A stretch of 64,000 nucleotides of DNA, taken from Cellulophaga algicola DSM 14237 (GTDB lineage: Bacteria > Bacteroidota > Bacteroidia > Flavobacteriales > Flavobacteriaceae). Below the pieces are notes generated by a model that was given only the letters and a program-made list of their open reading frames with translations, ran no database searches and was not told where the DNA came from. Position 1 is the stretch's first letter, and each line of letters begins with the position of its first letter. Position numbers and translations under genes: made by a program. Positions 27,603 through 35,910 of this stretch are shown here, one piece after another. The stretch lies in contig NC_014934.1 of NCBI RefSeq assembly GCF_000186265.1, positions 3,038,001-3,102,000 of the forward strand. Direction: 5' to 3'.

Positions 27603-28289
27603 ATGAACCTATTAGAAGACTTATTGTTAGACTATTCTAAAAAGAGTATCTCCATTTTAGATGCAGAGATTTCGATTACTAGCTATTGTGCATTAGATCT
27701 CTCTATTTCTAATGATTTTTTAACTACTGTAGCAATAACAGATCCGAAGGAATGCCAGGAATATATAGATAAGGTGCTCACTTTAAATAAAGCAGAAGTA
27801 GCTTACGGAGGTTATTTAGAAAGAAGAAACCTCTATGCGGATAAATCTAATTTTTCAAAAGAGCATAGCGTGGCTAGAAATATACATTTAGGTATTGATT
27901 ATTGGGCAAATGCAGGCACTAAAGTTTTAGTTCCTATTGAAGGTAAGGTGCATAGTTTTAAAAATAACAGTACGGTGGGCGATTATGGTCCAACAATTAT
28001 TTTAGAGCACATTCTTAATAAAGTATCTTTTTATACGCTATATGGTCACTTGTCTCTAGATTCAATTAAAGATTTAAAAACTGGTCAGGTTTTTAAAAGA
28101 GGTACTTGCATTGGGTCTTTAGGGACTCCAGATATAAATGTAAATTATGCACCACACCTACATTTTCAGGTTATAAAATCTATACAGGAGTATATGGGTG
28201 ACTATCCAGGGGTGTGTAGTGCTCAAGATCTAGAATTTTACAAGAATAATTGTCCAAACCCCAATCTTCTATTAAAAATAGGTGTTTAA
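27603..28289 (+). CDS. M23-family metallopeptidase (LytM-type)
   Basis: A 228-residue protein with the LytM/M23 zinc-site residues: HLGIDYWANAGTKVLVPIEGKV (HxxxD ligands), YGHL, and HLHFQV (HxH). M23 enzymes cut peptide cross-links in peptidoglycan. No signal peptide is seen, which is unusual for a cell-wall enzyme, and the N-terminal 90 residues match no domain that I know. The ATG at 27603 was chosen; an upstream in-frame TTG at 27567 lies next to the insertion sequence's target duplication. The insertion 46 nt upstream may have replaced its promoter. The repeat array begins 4 nt after its stop codon. Confidence 0.85.
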   Translation: MNLLEDLLLDYSKKSISILDAEISITSYCALDLSISNDFLTTVAITDPKECQEYIDKVLTLNKAEVAYGGYLERRNLYADKSNFSKEHSVARNIHLGIDYWANAGTKVLVPIEGKVHSFKNNSTVGDYGPTIILEHILNKVSFYTLYGHLSLDSIKDLKTGQVFKRGTCIGSLGTPDINVNYAPHLHFQVIKSIQEYMGDYPGVCSAQDLEFYKNNCPNPNLLLKIGV

Positions 28290-28293
28290 AAAC

Positions 28294-28968
28294 CATCGGT
28301 AAAATACCGATAATTACGATGATAGAATTTTGAAGTAAAAACCGTTATCGGATAAAAATCTGCTTACATCTAGATAATCCCCAGTCACCGATAGTTAAAT
28401 GGTATTGGGCGAGAATCGACGAAATACGCTTTAGCTTGGTAGTATCTTTACAGTATAATACACAAGTCATGAAAACTATCTTAACTATTTTATTTGTTCT
28501 TTTTATCGGTCTATTTGCTCAAGCACAAGATGCTAAAGCAGAAGTAAAGGTAGCTGCACAAGTAGAAAGTGTTGTTTTAGTTTCTTCAACAATAGAAGCT
28601 ACATTAAATAGTAACGAAACTAAAGTTGCTCGTTTATACATGGATAGAAATTATAAAGTAAAAAAGCCTTGTCTTTTTACACAAAAGCAAACAAAACTAA
28701 ATTAGCATAATTTTACTTGATCCATACGTTATATAATTCACGTACATCTTTATAGTTTTTTTTGCATAGAATCTTCTCTTCTCCGTATCATTTAATTTAC
28801 CTCTTTATTATTTAGTATTTGTTTTTAGCGCTATGTGCTTTGAACTTAATTTTTTATTACTAGAAGAACGTGTCTCAAGTACGCTATTCTAAAAGATATG
28901 GTATTAGTTACTTTTTCTCTGCTATATGTATTCTGCTGATGTAGCTATGGAAAAGACATATTTGTAAT
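28294..28968 (+). repeat. Tandem repeat unit 1 (675 bp) with a small secreted protein gene
   Basis: First of three tandem near-identical units. It comprises a 175-nt leader (28294-28468), a small gene and a 263-nt tail. The leader opens with the hairpin ATCGGTA / TACCGAT and has further ACCGTTATCGG and CACCGATAG motifs. The 263-nt tail (28706-28968) holds no gene that I can support. Only scattered differences separate it from unit 2. Confidence 0.9.
28469..28705 (+). CDS. Small secreted protein, array copy 1 (C-terminal frameshift)
   Basis: A 78-residue protein with a clear Sec signal peptide (MKTILTILFVLFIGLFAQA, cleavage before QDAKAE). The mature part ends KVARLYMDRNYKVKKP. The A-run after KV has six A's (GTAAAAAAG) where copies 2 and 3 have seven, so the last 15-17 residues are read in another frame (PCLFTQKQTKLN instead of ALSFYTKANKTKLA). 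The start ATG follows the conserved TATCTTTA element by 18 nt. Small flavobacterial proteins with a similar (V)ARLY...VKK.L.F.TK tail exist to my knowledge, but none has an assigned function. Confidence 0.75.
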   Translation: MKTILTILFVLFIGLFAQAQDAKAEVKVAAQVESVVLVSSTIEATLNSNETKVARLYMDRNYKVKKPCLFTQKQTKLN

Positions 28969-29644
28969 CATCGGTAAAATACCGATAATTACGGTGATAA
29001 AATTTAGTAGTAAAAACCGTTATCGGATAAAAATCTGCTTACATCTAGATAATCCCCAGTCGCCGATAGTTAAATGGTATTGGGCGAGAATCGACGAAAT
29101 ACGCTTTAGCTTGGTAGTATCTTTACAGTATAATACACAAGTCATGAAAACTATCTTAACTATTTTATTTGTTCTTTTTATCGGTCTATTTGCTCAAGCA
29201 CAAGATGCTAAAGCAGAAGTAAAGGTAGCTGCACAAGTAGAAAGTGTTGTTTTAGTTTCTTCAACAATAGAAGCTACATTAAATAGTAACGAAACTAAAG
29301 TTGCTCGTTTATACATGGATAGAAATTATAAAGTAAAAAAAGCCTTGTCTTTTTACACAAAAGCAAACAAAACTAAATTAGCATAATTTTACTTGATCCA
29401 TACGTTATATAATTCACGTACATCTTTAAAGTTTTTTTTGCATAGAATCTTCTCTTCTCCGTATCATTTAATTTACCTCTTTATTATTTAGTATTTGTTT
29501 TTAGCGCTATGTGCTTTGAACTTAATTTTTTATTACTAGAAGAACGTGTCTCAAGTACGCTATTCTAAAAGATATGGTATTAGTTACTTTTTCTCTGCTA
29601 TATGTATTCTGCTGATGTGGCTATGGAAAATACATACTTGTAAT
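28969..29644 (+). repeat. Tandem repeat unit 2 (676 bp)
   Basis: Second unit: leader 28969-29143, gene 29144-29386, tail 29387-29644. It differs from unit 1 at a few positions only (for example the ATT-ACG-GTG leader variant and the extra A in the coding A-run). The tail is nearly identical to the unit 1 tail and contains no supported gene. Confidence 0.9.
29144..29386 (+). CDS. Small secreted protein, array copy 2
   Basis: An 80-residue full-length member of the array family. The signal peptide and mature sequence are identical to copy 1 up to the A-run, then continue ALSFYTKANKTKLA. The mature protein (about 60 residues) is basic at its C-terminus, has no cysteine, and is predicted to be released to the periplasm or exterior. 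Frame reads through from upstream, but the ATG at 29144 begins the signal peptide and sits 18 nt after TATCTTTA, so I take it as the start. Confidence 0.8.
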   Translation: MKTILTILFVLFIGLFAQAQDAKAEVKVAAQVESVVLVSSTIEATLNSNETKVARLYMDRNYKVKKALSFYTKANKTKLA

Positions 29645-30062
29645 CATCGGTAAAATACCGATAATTACGATGATAGAATTTTGAAGTAAAAACCGTTATC
29701 GGATAAAAATCTGCTTACATCTAGATAATTCCCAGTCACCGATAGTTAAATGGTATTGGGCGAGAATCGACGAAATACGCTTTAGCTTGGTAGTATCTTT
29801 ACAGTATAATACACAAGTCATGAAAACTATCTTAACTATTTTATTTGTTCTTTTTATCGGTCTATTTGCTCAAGCACAAGATGCTAAAGTAGAAGTAAAG
29901 GTAGCTGCACAAATAGAAAGTGTTGTTTTAGTTCCTTCAACAATAGAGGCTACATTAAATAGTAGCGAAACTAAAGTTGCTCGTTTATACATGGATAGAA
30001 ATTATAAAGTAAAAAAAGCCTTGTCTTTTTACACAAAAGCAAACAAAACTAAATTAGCATAA
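29645..30062 (+). repeat. Tandem repeat unit 3 (partial: leader and gene, no tail)
   Basis: The third unit matches units 1 and 2 through the leader (29645-29819) and the gene (29820-30062). At the stop codon its sequence changes abruptly, and instead of the shared tail it continues into a small membrane-peptide gene at 30065. Confidence 0.88.
29820..30062 (+). CDS. Small secreted protein, array copy 3
   Basis: An 80-residue member, differing from copy 2 by a few residues (KVEVK, AAQIES, LVPSTIEA, NSSETK). Signal peptide and the C-terminal KVARLYMDRNYKVKKALSF segment are unchanged. The differences fall mostly in the mature N-terminal half, while the C-terminal segment is invariant in all intact copies, suggesting it is the functional part. 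It is followed after 2 nt by a membrane-peptide gene. Confidence 0.8.
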   Translation: MKTILTILFVLFIGLFAQAQDAKVEVKVAAQIESVVLVPSTIEATLNSSETKVARLYMDRNYKVKKALSFYTKANKTKLA

Positions 30063-30064
30063 GT

Positions 30065-30175
30065 ATGGAAGTATCATTAATACTAGTAATAGCTCTTACA
30101 TTCTTTAATATTATAAGGTTAAATATACAGACTACTTCAAAAATGAAAGAGATGTTTGTTGCTATGAAAAAATAA
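30065..30175 (+). CDS. 36-residue membrane peptide downstream of copy 3
   Basis: A short open frame found by reading past copy 3: the ATG at 30065 is 2 nt after that gene's stop, and the frame ends TAA at 30173-30175. The product begins MEVSLILVIALTFFNIIRL, a single hydrophobic helix, followed by a basic tail ending FVAMKK. The same arrangement (2-nt gap, N-terminal hydrophobic helix, basic tail) follows copy 4 with a different sequence, which supports a real gene. A terminator follows at 30216. No function is known. Confidence 0.6.
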   Translation: MEVSLILVIALTFFNIIRLNIQTTSKMKEMFVAMKK

Positions 30176-30215
30176 AGTCACTCCTTAGTAGAGTCTAGTC
30201 TTAAAATAATAGAAT

Positions 30216-30241
30216 AAAAGGTTCCTGAAAAGGAACCTTTT
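30216..30241 (+). terminator. Intrinsic terminator of the copy 3 two-gene unit
   Basis: A 10-bp stem AAAAGGTTCC (30216-30225) / GGAACCTTTT (30232-30241) with loop TGAAAA, 40 nt after the membrane-peptide stop. Confidence 0.85.
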
Positions 30242-30480
30242 ATAGTTTAATAATTAAACCATTTGCAATTGCATTTAGAGGTCTTTTTAGGAGGTTATGG
30301 CTGTTTCCAATACTCATATCAAATTGTACTTTTAGAATCTCTAATATGTTGTAAAAAAGAGAAATAAGGATTCTAGATTGTGCTTGTTGTTTGGAAATTT
30401 AAATGAGTTGTATTTAATTGAATTGTAATAGTTCTCAACATAAAAGATGAATTTTAAACCTTTTATTCGAAATGATGAAA
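30242..30480. other. Spacer between array copies 3 and 4
   Basis: Non-coding as far as I can see. It does not resemble the tails of units 1 and 2. A 25-codon minus-strand frame (30240-30317) is present but is weakly supported. Confidence 0.5.
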
Positions 30481-30662
30481 GGGTAAATACCGATTAACGA
30501 CCTGAAATTACGATGATGCATTTTTAAGTGAATTACCGTTATCGGACAAAGGGTTCTTTACACCCTGATAAAGTTCATTCACCGTTAGATAAATGGTGTT
30601 GGGCGAAAATCGACGAAACGCACTTTAGCTTGGTAGTATCTTTACAGTGTAATATCCAAGTC
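30481..30662 (+). promoter_or_regulatory. Conserved leader of array copy 4
   Basis: It keeps, despite overall divergence, the blocks ATACCGAT, TTACCGTTATCGGA, CACCGTTAG and the 3' block from TTGGGCGA through ACTTTAGCTTGGTAGTATC, TTTACAGT and AAGTC-ATG. TATCTTTA is at 30637-30644, 18 nt before the ATG. Conservation between copy 4 and copies 1-3 of a non-coding stretch of about 180 nt suggests a regulatory role (operator array or structured 5' RNA). Confidence 0.55.
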
Positions 30663-30893
30663 ATGAAAGCAATTGTAACTATTTTATTTGTTCTTTTTAT
30701 CGGTTTATTCGCCCAAGCTCAAGAAGCGAAAGTAGCTACTCAAACAGAAAATGTTGTTTTGGTTGCTCCAACGGTAAAGACTACATTAAATAGTAATGAA
30801 ACTAAGGTTGCACGTTTATATATGGATAGAAACTATAAAGTGAAAAAGGAATTATCTTTTTATACAAAAGCAAACAAAACTAAATTAGCATAA
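30663..30893 (+). CDS. Small secreted protein, diverged array copy 4
   Basis: A 76-residue homologue of the array proteins. Signal peptide MKAIVTILFVLFIGLFAQA, then QEAKVATQTENVVLVAPTVKTTLNSNETKVARLYMDRNYKVKKELSF and the same KANKTKLA end. It is four residues shorter after the signal than copies 2 and 3, and differs at about a quarter of mature positions while keeping the C-terminal segment. This shows that selection maintains that segment. Confidence 0.8.
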   Translation: MKAIVTILFVLFIGLFAQAQEAKVATQTENVVLVAPTVKTTLNSNETKVARLYMDRNYKVKKELSFYTKANKTKLA

Positions 30894-30895
30894 TT

Positions 30896-31015
30896 ATGAT
30901 GGTAACAACTATAGTACTAATAACTTCAATTCCTCTTGTAATTTTATTTTTAAATACCAAACAGAATACAGCTAAACAGTTAAAGACCGTAAAGGTAAAA
31001 GTAACTAAACGTTAA
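30896..31015 (+). CDS. 39-residue membrane peptide downstream of copy 4
   Basis: Short open frame starting 2 nt after the copy 4 stop (tandem ATG codons at 30896 and 30899) and ending TAA at 31013-31015. The product has a hydrophobic helix (TIVLITSIPLVILFL) then a basic tail ending KVKVTKR. Same position, spacing and topology as the peptide after copy 3, but little sequence identity. The convergent histidine kinase gene ends 12 nt downstream. Confidence 0.6.
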   Translation: MMVTTIVLITSIPLVILFLNTKQNTAKQLKTVKVKVTKR

Positions 31016-31027
31016 GTAGCCTATAGT

Positions 31028-32233
31028 TTATGCGATTGGTTGAAAGTTTTGACCAATCTCTTTAAATGTTATAATATAATTGGTTCCTTTTTTAGAGGCA
31101 TCTTTTAAGATAGAACCCTGCAGTTGTCTTGTAAGGTTGTAGATAAGTTTTAATCCCAGAGACGTTGTTGTTTGTGGTGTGATACTTTCTTCATAACCAT
31201 CTCCATTATCACCAATGTTTAAGACGTAATCCTGATCTTCTTGGCCTTTTTTAAGAGCGATACTTATTTCGCCTTCACCATTGTCTTTAATACCATATTT
31301 TAAAGAATTTGTAATGGCTTCATTAATAAGAAGTCCTAATGGGATGGCAGTATCTATTCCAAGATTAATATCTATAATATCAATAGCTACTTTTATTCTA
31401 TTATCAGTTCCTTTTATAGACCGGACTAAGTAATCACTTAATTCCTCTACGTACGACTTGTATTCAATTTTTGATAAGTCTTCACGCATGTACAGCATTT
31501 CATGTACCATAGCCATAGAGTTAACCCTATTCTGGCTACTCTTAATCATTTTTTTCATTTCCTCATCTTTCATGTTTCTTGCTTGTAAACTTAAAAGACT
31601 AGATACGGTTTGCAAATTATTTTTTACACGATGGTGTACTTCTTTAATAAGCGTTTCTTTTTCACGTACTTTTTGTTCGACCTCCATTTTGGATTTGTAC
31701 AAATTATAATGTGTTTTGACCAATATCTTACCAAATACTCCGCCTAGTATATATAAGGAGAAAAGAATACTTATAAAATTAAAGAGATCTTTTGAGTCTT
31801 CAGGAACTACATTCCTAATATAAGGAAGATTTAGAATAGACTGAAAGTAAATTAAGGTAACGATAATGAATGCACAATAGAGGTAAACTTCTCCATAGCG
31901 CTTTGTAGTTACATAGCCAGCAAAAACAACTAAGCCTAAGACAAAAATAAATGCGCTGTTAATACCGCCGCTAAATAAGGTAATAATAATACAGCTAAAT
32001 AAAGTTACAAGTGATGTAACATTATACATCAATGATAAATTTTGATGCTTTTTAAATGCAAAGGTGTTTGCTAGGTTTATAATCGAAAATAAAAAAAACA
32101 CGTACGGAATTACTTCTGTAATCTTTAAAAAGTAAATACATATGAAACCAAACACTAAGGATAGGGCTGATGAGATGTAATTTACTTTTAGAATTAGGTT
32201 TTTTTTGGTTTTAAGGCGTTGTTGGTGAGCCAT
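31028..32233 (-). CDS. Membrane-bound sensor histidine kinase (HisKA_2 type)
   Basis: A 401-residue inner-membrane kinase. The first 180 residues form about six membrane helices with almost no periplasmic loops. A short coiled linker (KMEVEQKVREKETLIKEV) leads to the HisKA_2 phosphoacceptor EVHHRVKNNLQTVSSLLSLQ, followed by a HATPase_c domain with LLINEAITNSLKYG (N box), IGDNGDGYE (G1) and SLGLKLIYNLTRQL (G2). Such HWE/HisKA_2 kinases usually signal to a response regulator, but none is encoded next to it. It is convergent with the small-peptide array; whether they are linked is unknown. Confidence 0.92.
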   Translation of the reverse strand: MAHQQRLKTKKNLILKVNYISSALSLVFGFICIYFLKITEVIPYVFFLFSIINLANTFAFKKHQNLSLMYNVTSLVTLFSCIIITLFSGGINSAFIFVLGLVVFAGYVTTKRYGEVYLYCAFIIVTLIYFQSILNLPYIRNVVPEDSKDLFNFISILFSLYILGGVFGKILVKTHYNLYKSKMEVEQKVREKETLIKEVHHRVKNNLQTVSSLLSLQARNMKDEEMKKMIKSSQNRVNSMAMVHEMLYMREDLSKIEYKSYVEELSDYLVRSIKGTDNRIKVAIDIIDINLGIDTAIPLGLLINEAITNSLKYGIKDNGEGEISIALKKGQEDQDYVLNIGDNGDGYEESITPQTTTSLGLKLIYNLTRQLQGSILKDASKKGTNYIITFKEIGQNFQPIA

Positions 32234-32367
32234 TTATTTAGTTTTACTGCTAATAATTTTCCTTAACAGGTGGAATTTCCAAGCATTAAGATAAGTATTT
32301 TCTCTATAATACCATCAAAATACAAAGAATCTTATGTAAAACTAAATATGTTTTTTGGTTAAAAGCA

Positions 32368-32397
32368 AAAACGACAGCCATTATAGGCTGTCGTTTT
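32368..32397 (-). terminator. Intrinsic terminator after secA
   Basis: A perfect 12-bp stem AAAACGACAGCC (32368-32379) / GGCTGTCGTTTT (32386-32397) with a 6-nt loop, downstream of the minus-strand secA gene. Confidence 0.85.
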
Positions 32398-32418
32398 AGA
32401 ATATATTTTATATGAAAA

Positions 32419-35400
32419 TTAATGCGCTGTGATCACCCATTCTCCTTTTGAAAGAAGTGGTTCGGCTTGTTTAAACTTTACCGTTTTACTTTCTCCAGAC
32501 ATTACATTTTTAATAGTAACACGGTCATTACGTCCAATTTTTGGAGCTTCACGGGTTATTGTCTCGGTAATTGCAGGTCTGCTTCCTTGATTTTGACCTA
32601 CAGCTCGATGTTGTGCAGCAAGTTCATCACTATTTAAAACCTCTTCTTTACTAACGTTTAAACTTTCTTTAGGCTCACTAATAGTTTTGGCTTCTTGAAT
32701 GTTAGTATCGTTGCCATTAGGGATTTCTCCTTTATATAAGAATGCTACAACTTCTTTATTAACGTTTTCAATCATTCCTTTGAATAATTCAAAAGCTTCA
32801 AACTTGTAAATTAACAATGGATCTTTTTGTTCGTGAACCGCAAGTTGTACAGATTGCTTCAATTCATCCATTTTACGTAAATGAACTTTCCATGCATCAT
32901 CAACGATGGCTAAAGTGATATTTTTCTCAAAATCTGTAATCAACTGTTTACCTTCACTCTCATAAGCTTCTTTTAAATTGGTAACAATATTAAAAGTTTT
33001 TATGCCATCAGAGAAAGGAACCACAATACGTTCAAATTTGTTTGCATCATCTTCAAATACATTTTTAATTACCCGATTTGCAACGGTAGCACTACGCTCC
33101 ATTTTATCTTGATAATGTTGGTATGCATTTTTATACAATAAAGATGCTATTTCTTGAACACTTCTCTTTGTAAATTCTTCTTCTGATAACGGGGACGTAA
33201 TCGAGAAGTATTTAATCAATTCAAATTCAAAATTCTTATAATCACTAGCATTCTTATTTGTTTCCGTAATTACTTCGCAAGTGTCATAGATCATATTTGC
33301 AATATCAACCTTTAGACGCTCACCTTGTAAGGCATGACGACGACGTTTGTAGACAACCTCACGTTGTGCATTCATTACATCATCATACTCTAATAATCGC
33401 TTACGAACTCCAAAGTTGTTCTCTTCAACTTTTTTCTGAGCACGCTCAATAGATTTGGTCATCATTGAATGCTGAATAACTTCACCATCTTCTAAGCCCA
33501 TTCTGTCCATCATTTTTGCTACTCTGTCAGAACCAAATAAACGCATTAGGTTATCTTCAAGAGATACATAGAATTGTGAACTTCCTGGATCTCCTTGACG
33601 TCCAGAACGACCTCTTAATTGGCGGTCAACACGACGAGAATCATGACGTTCTGTCCCAACAATTGCTAAACCACCTGCTTTTTTAACGGCTTCTGATAAT
33701 TTAATATCGGTACCACGACCAGCCATGTTTGTAGCAATAGTTACAATACCAGCTTTACCAGCTTCTTCAACAATATCTGCCTCTTTTTTATGCATTTTAG
33801 CATTCAAAACATTATGAGGAACTTTGCGAATACTAAGCATACGAGATAAAAGCTCAGAGATTTCAACAGATGTTGTACCTATTAAAACAGGTCTTCCAGC
33901 AGCAGAAAGTTTAGTAACTTCTTCAATTATCGCATTATACTTTTCACGTTTTGTTTTATAAATTAAATCATTTCTATCATCTCTAGCAATAGGCCTGTTG
34001 GTAGGAATCTCCATAACATCTAGTTTGTAGATTTCCCAAAACTCTCCTGCTTCTGTTATAGCTGTACCCGTCATACCGGCAAGCTTATTATACATTCTAA
34101 AGTAGTTTTGTAAAGTAACTGTGGCAAAAGTCTGTGTTGCAGCTTCAATTTTTACACTTTCTTTAGCTTCAATAGCTTGGTGTAATCCGTCAGAATAACG
34201 ACGACCGTCCATAATACGACCCGTTTGTTCATCAACAATCATTACCTTATTTTCCATAACAACATATTCTACATCTTTTTCAAAAAGTGTATATGCTTTT
34301 AATAGTTGATTTAAAGTATGAATACGTTCGCTTTTAATACCAAATTCTTTGAAAAGTTCTTCTTTAAGTTCAGCCTCTTGCTCAACATCAAGATTTTGAC
34401 TTTCAATTTTAGCGATGTCTCCACCAATATCAGGCATTAAGAAGAAGGTAGGATCTTGTTCCCCAGAGATATGTTCTACTCCTTTTTCGGTAAGCTCTAT
34501 CTGATTATTTTTTTCGTCGATAACAAACCAAAGTGCCTCATCTACTTTTGGCATTTCACGGTTGTTATCTTGCATGTAGTAATTCTCAGTTTTTTGAAGC
34601 AGTTGTTTTACACCTTCTTCACTTAAGAATTTTATTAATGCTTTATTTTTTGGTAATCCACGGTGAACTCTTAATAATTGAAAACCACCTTCTTTAGTAT
34701 CACCAGAAGAAATTAATTTTTTAGCTTCCGCTAAAACGCCTGTTAGATATTGCTTTTGTAAGGTTACAATATCGTTTACTTTTGGTTTTAATTGATCAAA
34801 TTCTTGAATGTCTCCTTTTGGTACAGGACCAGAAATAATTAAAGGGGTACGTGCATCATCTACCAAAACAGAATCGACCTCATCTACAATAGCAAAGTTG
34901 TGCGGACGTTGTACTAAATCACTTGGCGTATGCGCCATGTTATCTCTCAAATAATCAAAACCGAATTCATTATTTGTACCGTAAGTAATATCTGCATTAT
35001 AGGCTGCGCGTCTACCATCAGAATTTGGTTGATGATTATCTATACATTCTATAGTAATACCGTGAAATTGAAATATTGGAGCCATCCAAGCGCTATCACG
35101 TTTGGCTAAGTAATCATTTACCGTTACTAAATGAACTCCATTACCTGTCAATGCATTTAAATATAAGGGTAAAGTTGCTACTAAAGTTTTACCTTCTCCT
35201 GTGTGCATTTCAGCAATTTTGCCTTCATGTAATGCAATACCACCAATAAGCTGAACATCATAATGTACCATGTCCCAGGTAACCTCTTTACCAGCTGCAT
35301 TCCATGAATTCTGCCAGATAGCTTTATCACCTTCTAAAGCAACATACTCTTTTGTTCCAGAAAGCTGTCTGTCATACTCAGAGGCAGTTACTTCTATTGT

Positions 35401-35781
35401 AGTATTATTAGCAAAACGTTTTGATGTTTCTTTGACAACAGCAAAGGCTTCTGGTAATATAGCTTTTAGCGTTTTTTCAGAAATTTCATAAACTTCCTTT
35501 TTAAGGGCGTCTATTTCTGCGTAGATATCTTCATTTTTGTCAATATCTTTTGAGTTTTTCACTTCTGCTTCAAGCGCCTGAATCTGATCGTTAATGACTT
35601 GTGTGTCATTTTTAATTTGTGCTTTGAATGAAAGTGTTTTATTTCGGATTTCATCATTGCTTAAACCAGCAAGTTCTTGTTCGAAAGAATGAATCTTATC
35701 TATGATAGGTTGTAGTTCTTTGACATCTTTCTTAGCCTTATCGCCTACAAAAACTTTTAAAACAGAATTTAAAAAACTCAT
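32419..35781 (-). CDS. secA: Protein translocase ATPase SecA
   Basis: Motor ATPase that drives preproteins through SecYEG. The 1120-residue protein begins MSFLNSVLKVFVGDKAKKDVKEL. It has HTGEGKTLVATLPLYL (Walker A), AIVDEVDSVLVDDARTPLIISGP (DEAD-like Walker B, shifted into the VDSVLVDDAR form), TIATNMAGRGTDIKL and RQLRGRSGRQGDPG (motor domain 2), and a helical scaffold near 840-1000. It is about 220 residues longer than E. coli SecA, with extra sequence around residues 340-500, as in other Bacteroidetes. The C-terminal zinc-binding CxC...CH motif is absent; the protein ends ...SKGEWVITAH. Confidence 0.97.
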   Translation of the reverse strand: MSFLNSVLKVFVGDKAKKDVKELQPIIDKIHSFEQELAGLSNDEIRNKTLSFKAQIKNDTQVINDQIQALEAEVKNSKDIDKNEDIYAEIDALKKEVYEISEKTLKAILPEAFAVVKETSKRFANNTTIEVTASEYDRQLSGTKEYVALEGDKAIWQNSWNAAGKEVTWDMVHYDVQLIGGIALHEGKIAEMHTGEGKTLVATLPLYLNALTGNGVHLVTVNDYLAKRDSAWMAPIFQFHGITIECIDNHQPNSDGRRAAYNADITYGTNNEFGFDYLRDNMAHTPSDLVQRPHNFAIVDEVDSVLVDDARTPLIISGPVPKGDIQEFDQLKPKVNDIVTLQKQYLTGVLAEAKKLISSGDTKEGGFQLLRVHRGLPKNKALIKFLSEEGVKQLLQKTENYYMQDNNREMPKVDEALWFVIDEKNNQIELTEKGVEHISGEQDPTFFLMPDIGGDIAKIESQNLDVEQEAELKEELFKEFGIKSERIHTLNQLLKAYTLFEKDVEYVVMENKVMIVDEQTGRIMDGRRYSDGLHQAIEAKESVKIEAATQTFATVTLQNYFRMYNKLAGMTGTAITEAGEFWEIYKLDVMEIPTNRPIARDDRNDLIYKTKREKYNAIIEEVTKLSAAGRPVLIGTTSVEISELLSRMLSIRKVPHNVLNAKMHKKEADIVEEAGKAGIVTIATNMAGRGTDIKLSEAVKKAGGLAIVGTERHDSRRVDRQLRGRSGRQGDPGSSQFYVSLEDNLMRLFGSDRVAKMMDRMGLEDGEVIQHSMMTKSIERAQKKVEENNFGVRKRLLEYDDVMNAQREVVYKRRRHALQGERLKVDIANMIYDTCEVITETNKNASDYKNFEFELIKYFSITSPLSEEEFTKRSVQEIASLLYKNAYQHYQDKMERSATVANRVIKNVFEDDANKFERIVVPFSDGIKTFNIVTNLKEAYESEGKQLITDFEKNITLAIVDDAWKVHLRKMDELKQSVQLAVHEQKDPLLIYKFEAFELFKGMIENVNKEVVAFLYKGEIPNGNDTNIQEAKTISEPKESLNVSKEEVLNSDELAAQHRAVGQNQGSRPAITETITREAPKIGRNDRVTIKNVMSGESKTVKFKQAEPLLSKGEWVITAH

Positions 35782-35910
35782 ACGGTAAATTATTTTTTTT
35801 AATCTATGCTATAACCATACCAAAGGTATTATGCCGGAATAACATGACAGAATGAACTATAATAAACAGCAATATTGATAATGCTGTCACTCAAGTTCAA
35901 AATTAAGTAA

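Noticed and set aside
28294-30062. Possible CRISPR array
   Set aside because: Units are about 675 bp and contain genes; they lack the short repeats and unique spacers of CRISPR.
30240-30317. 25-codon minus-strand frame (starts MSIGNSHNLLKRPLN)
   Set aside because: It has no clear ribosome binding site and no homologue that I recognise, and its 3' end overlaps the terminator hairpin.
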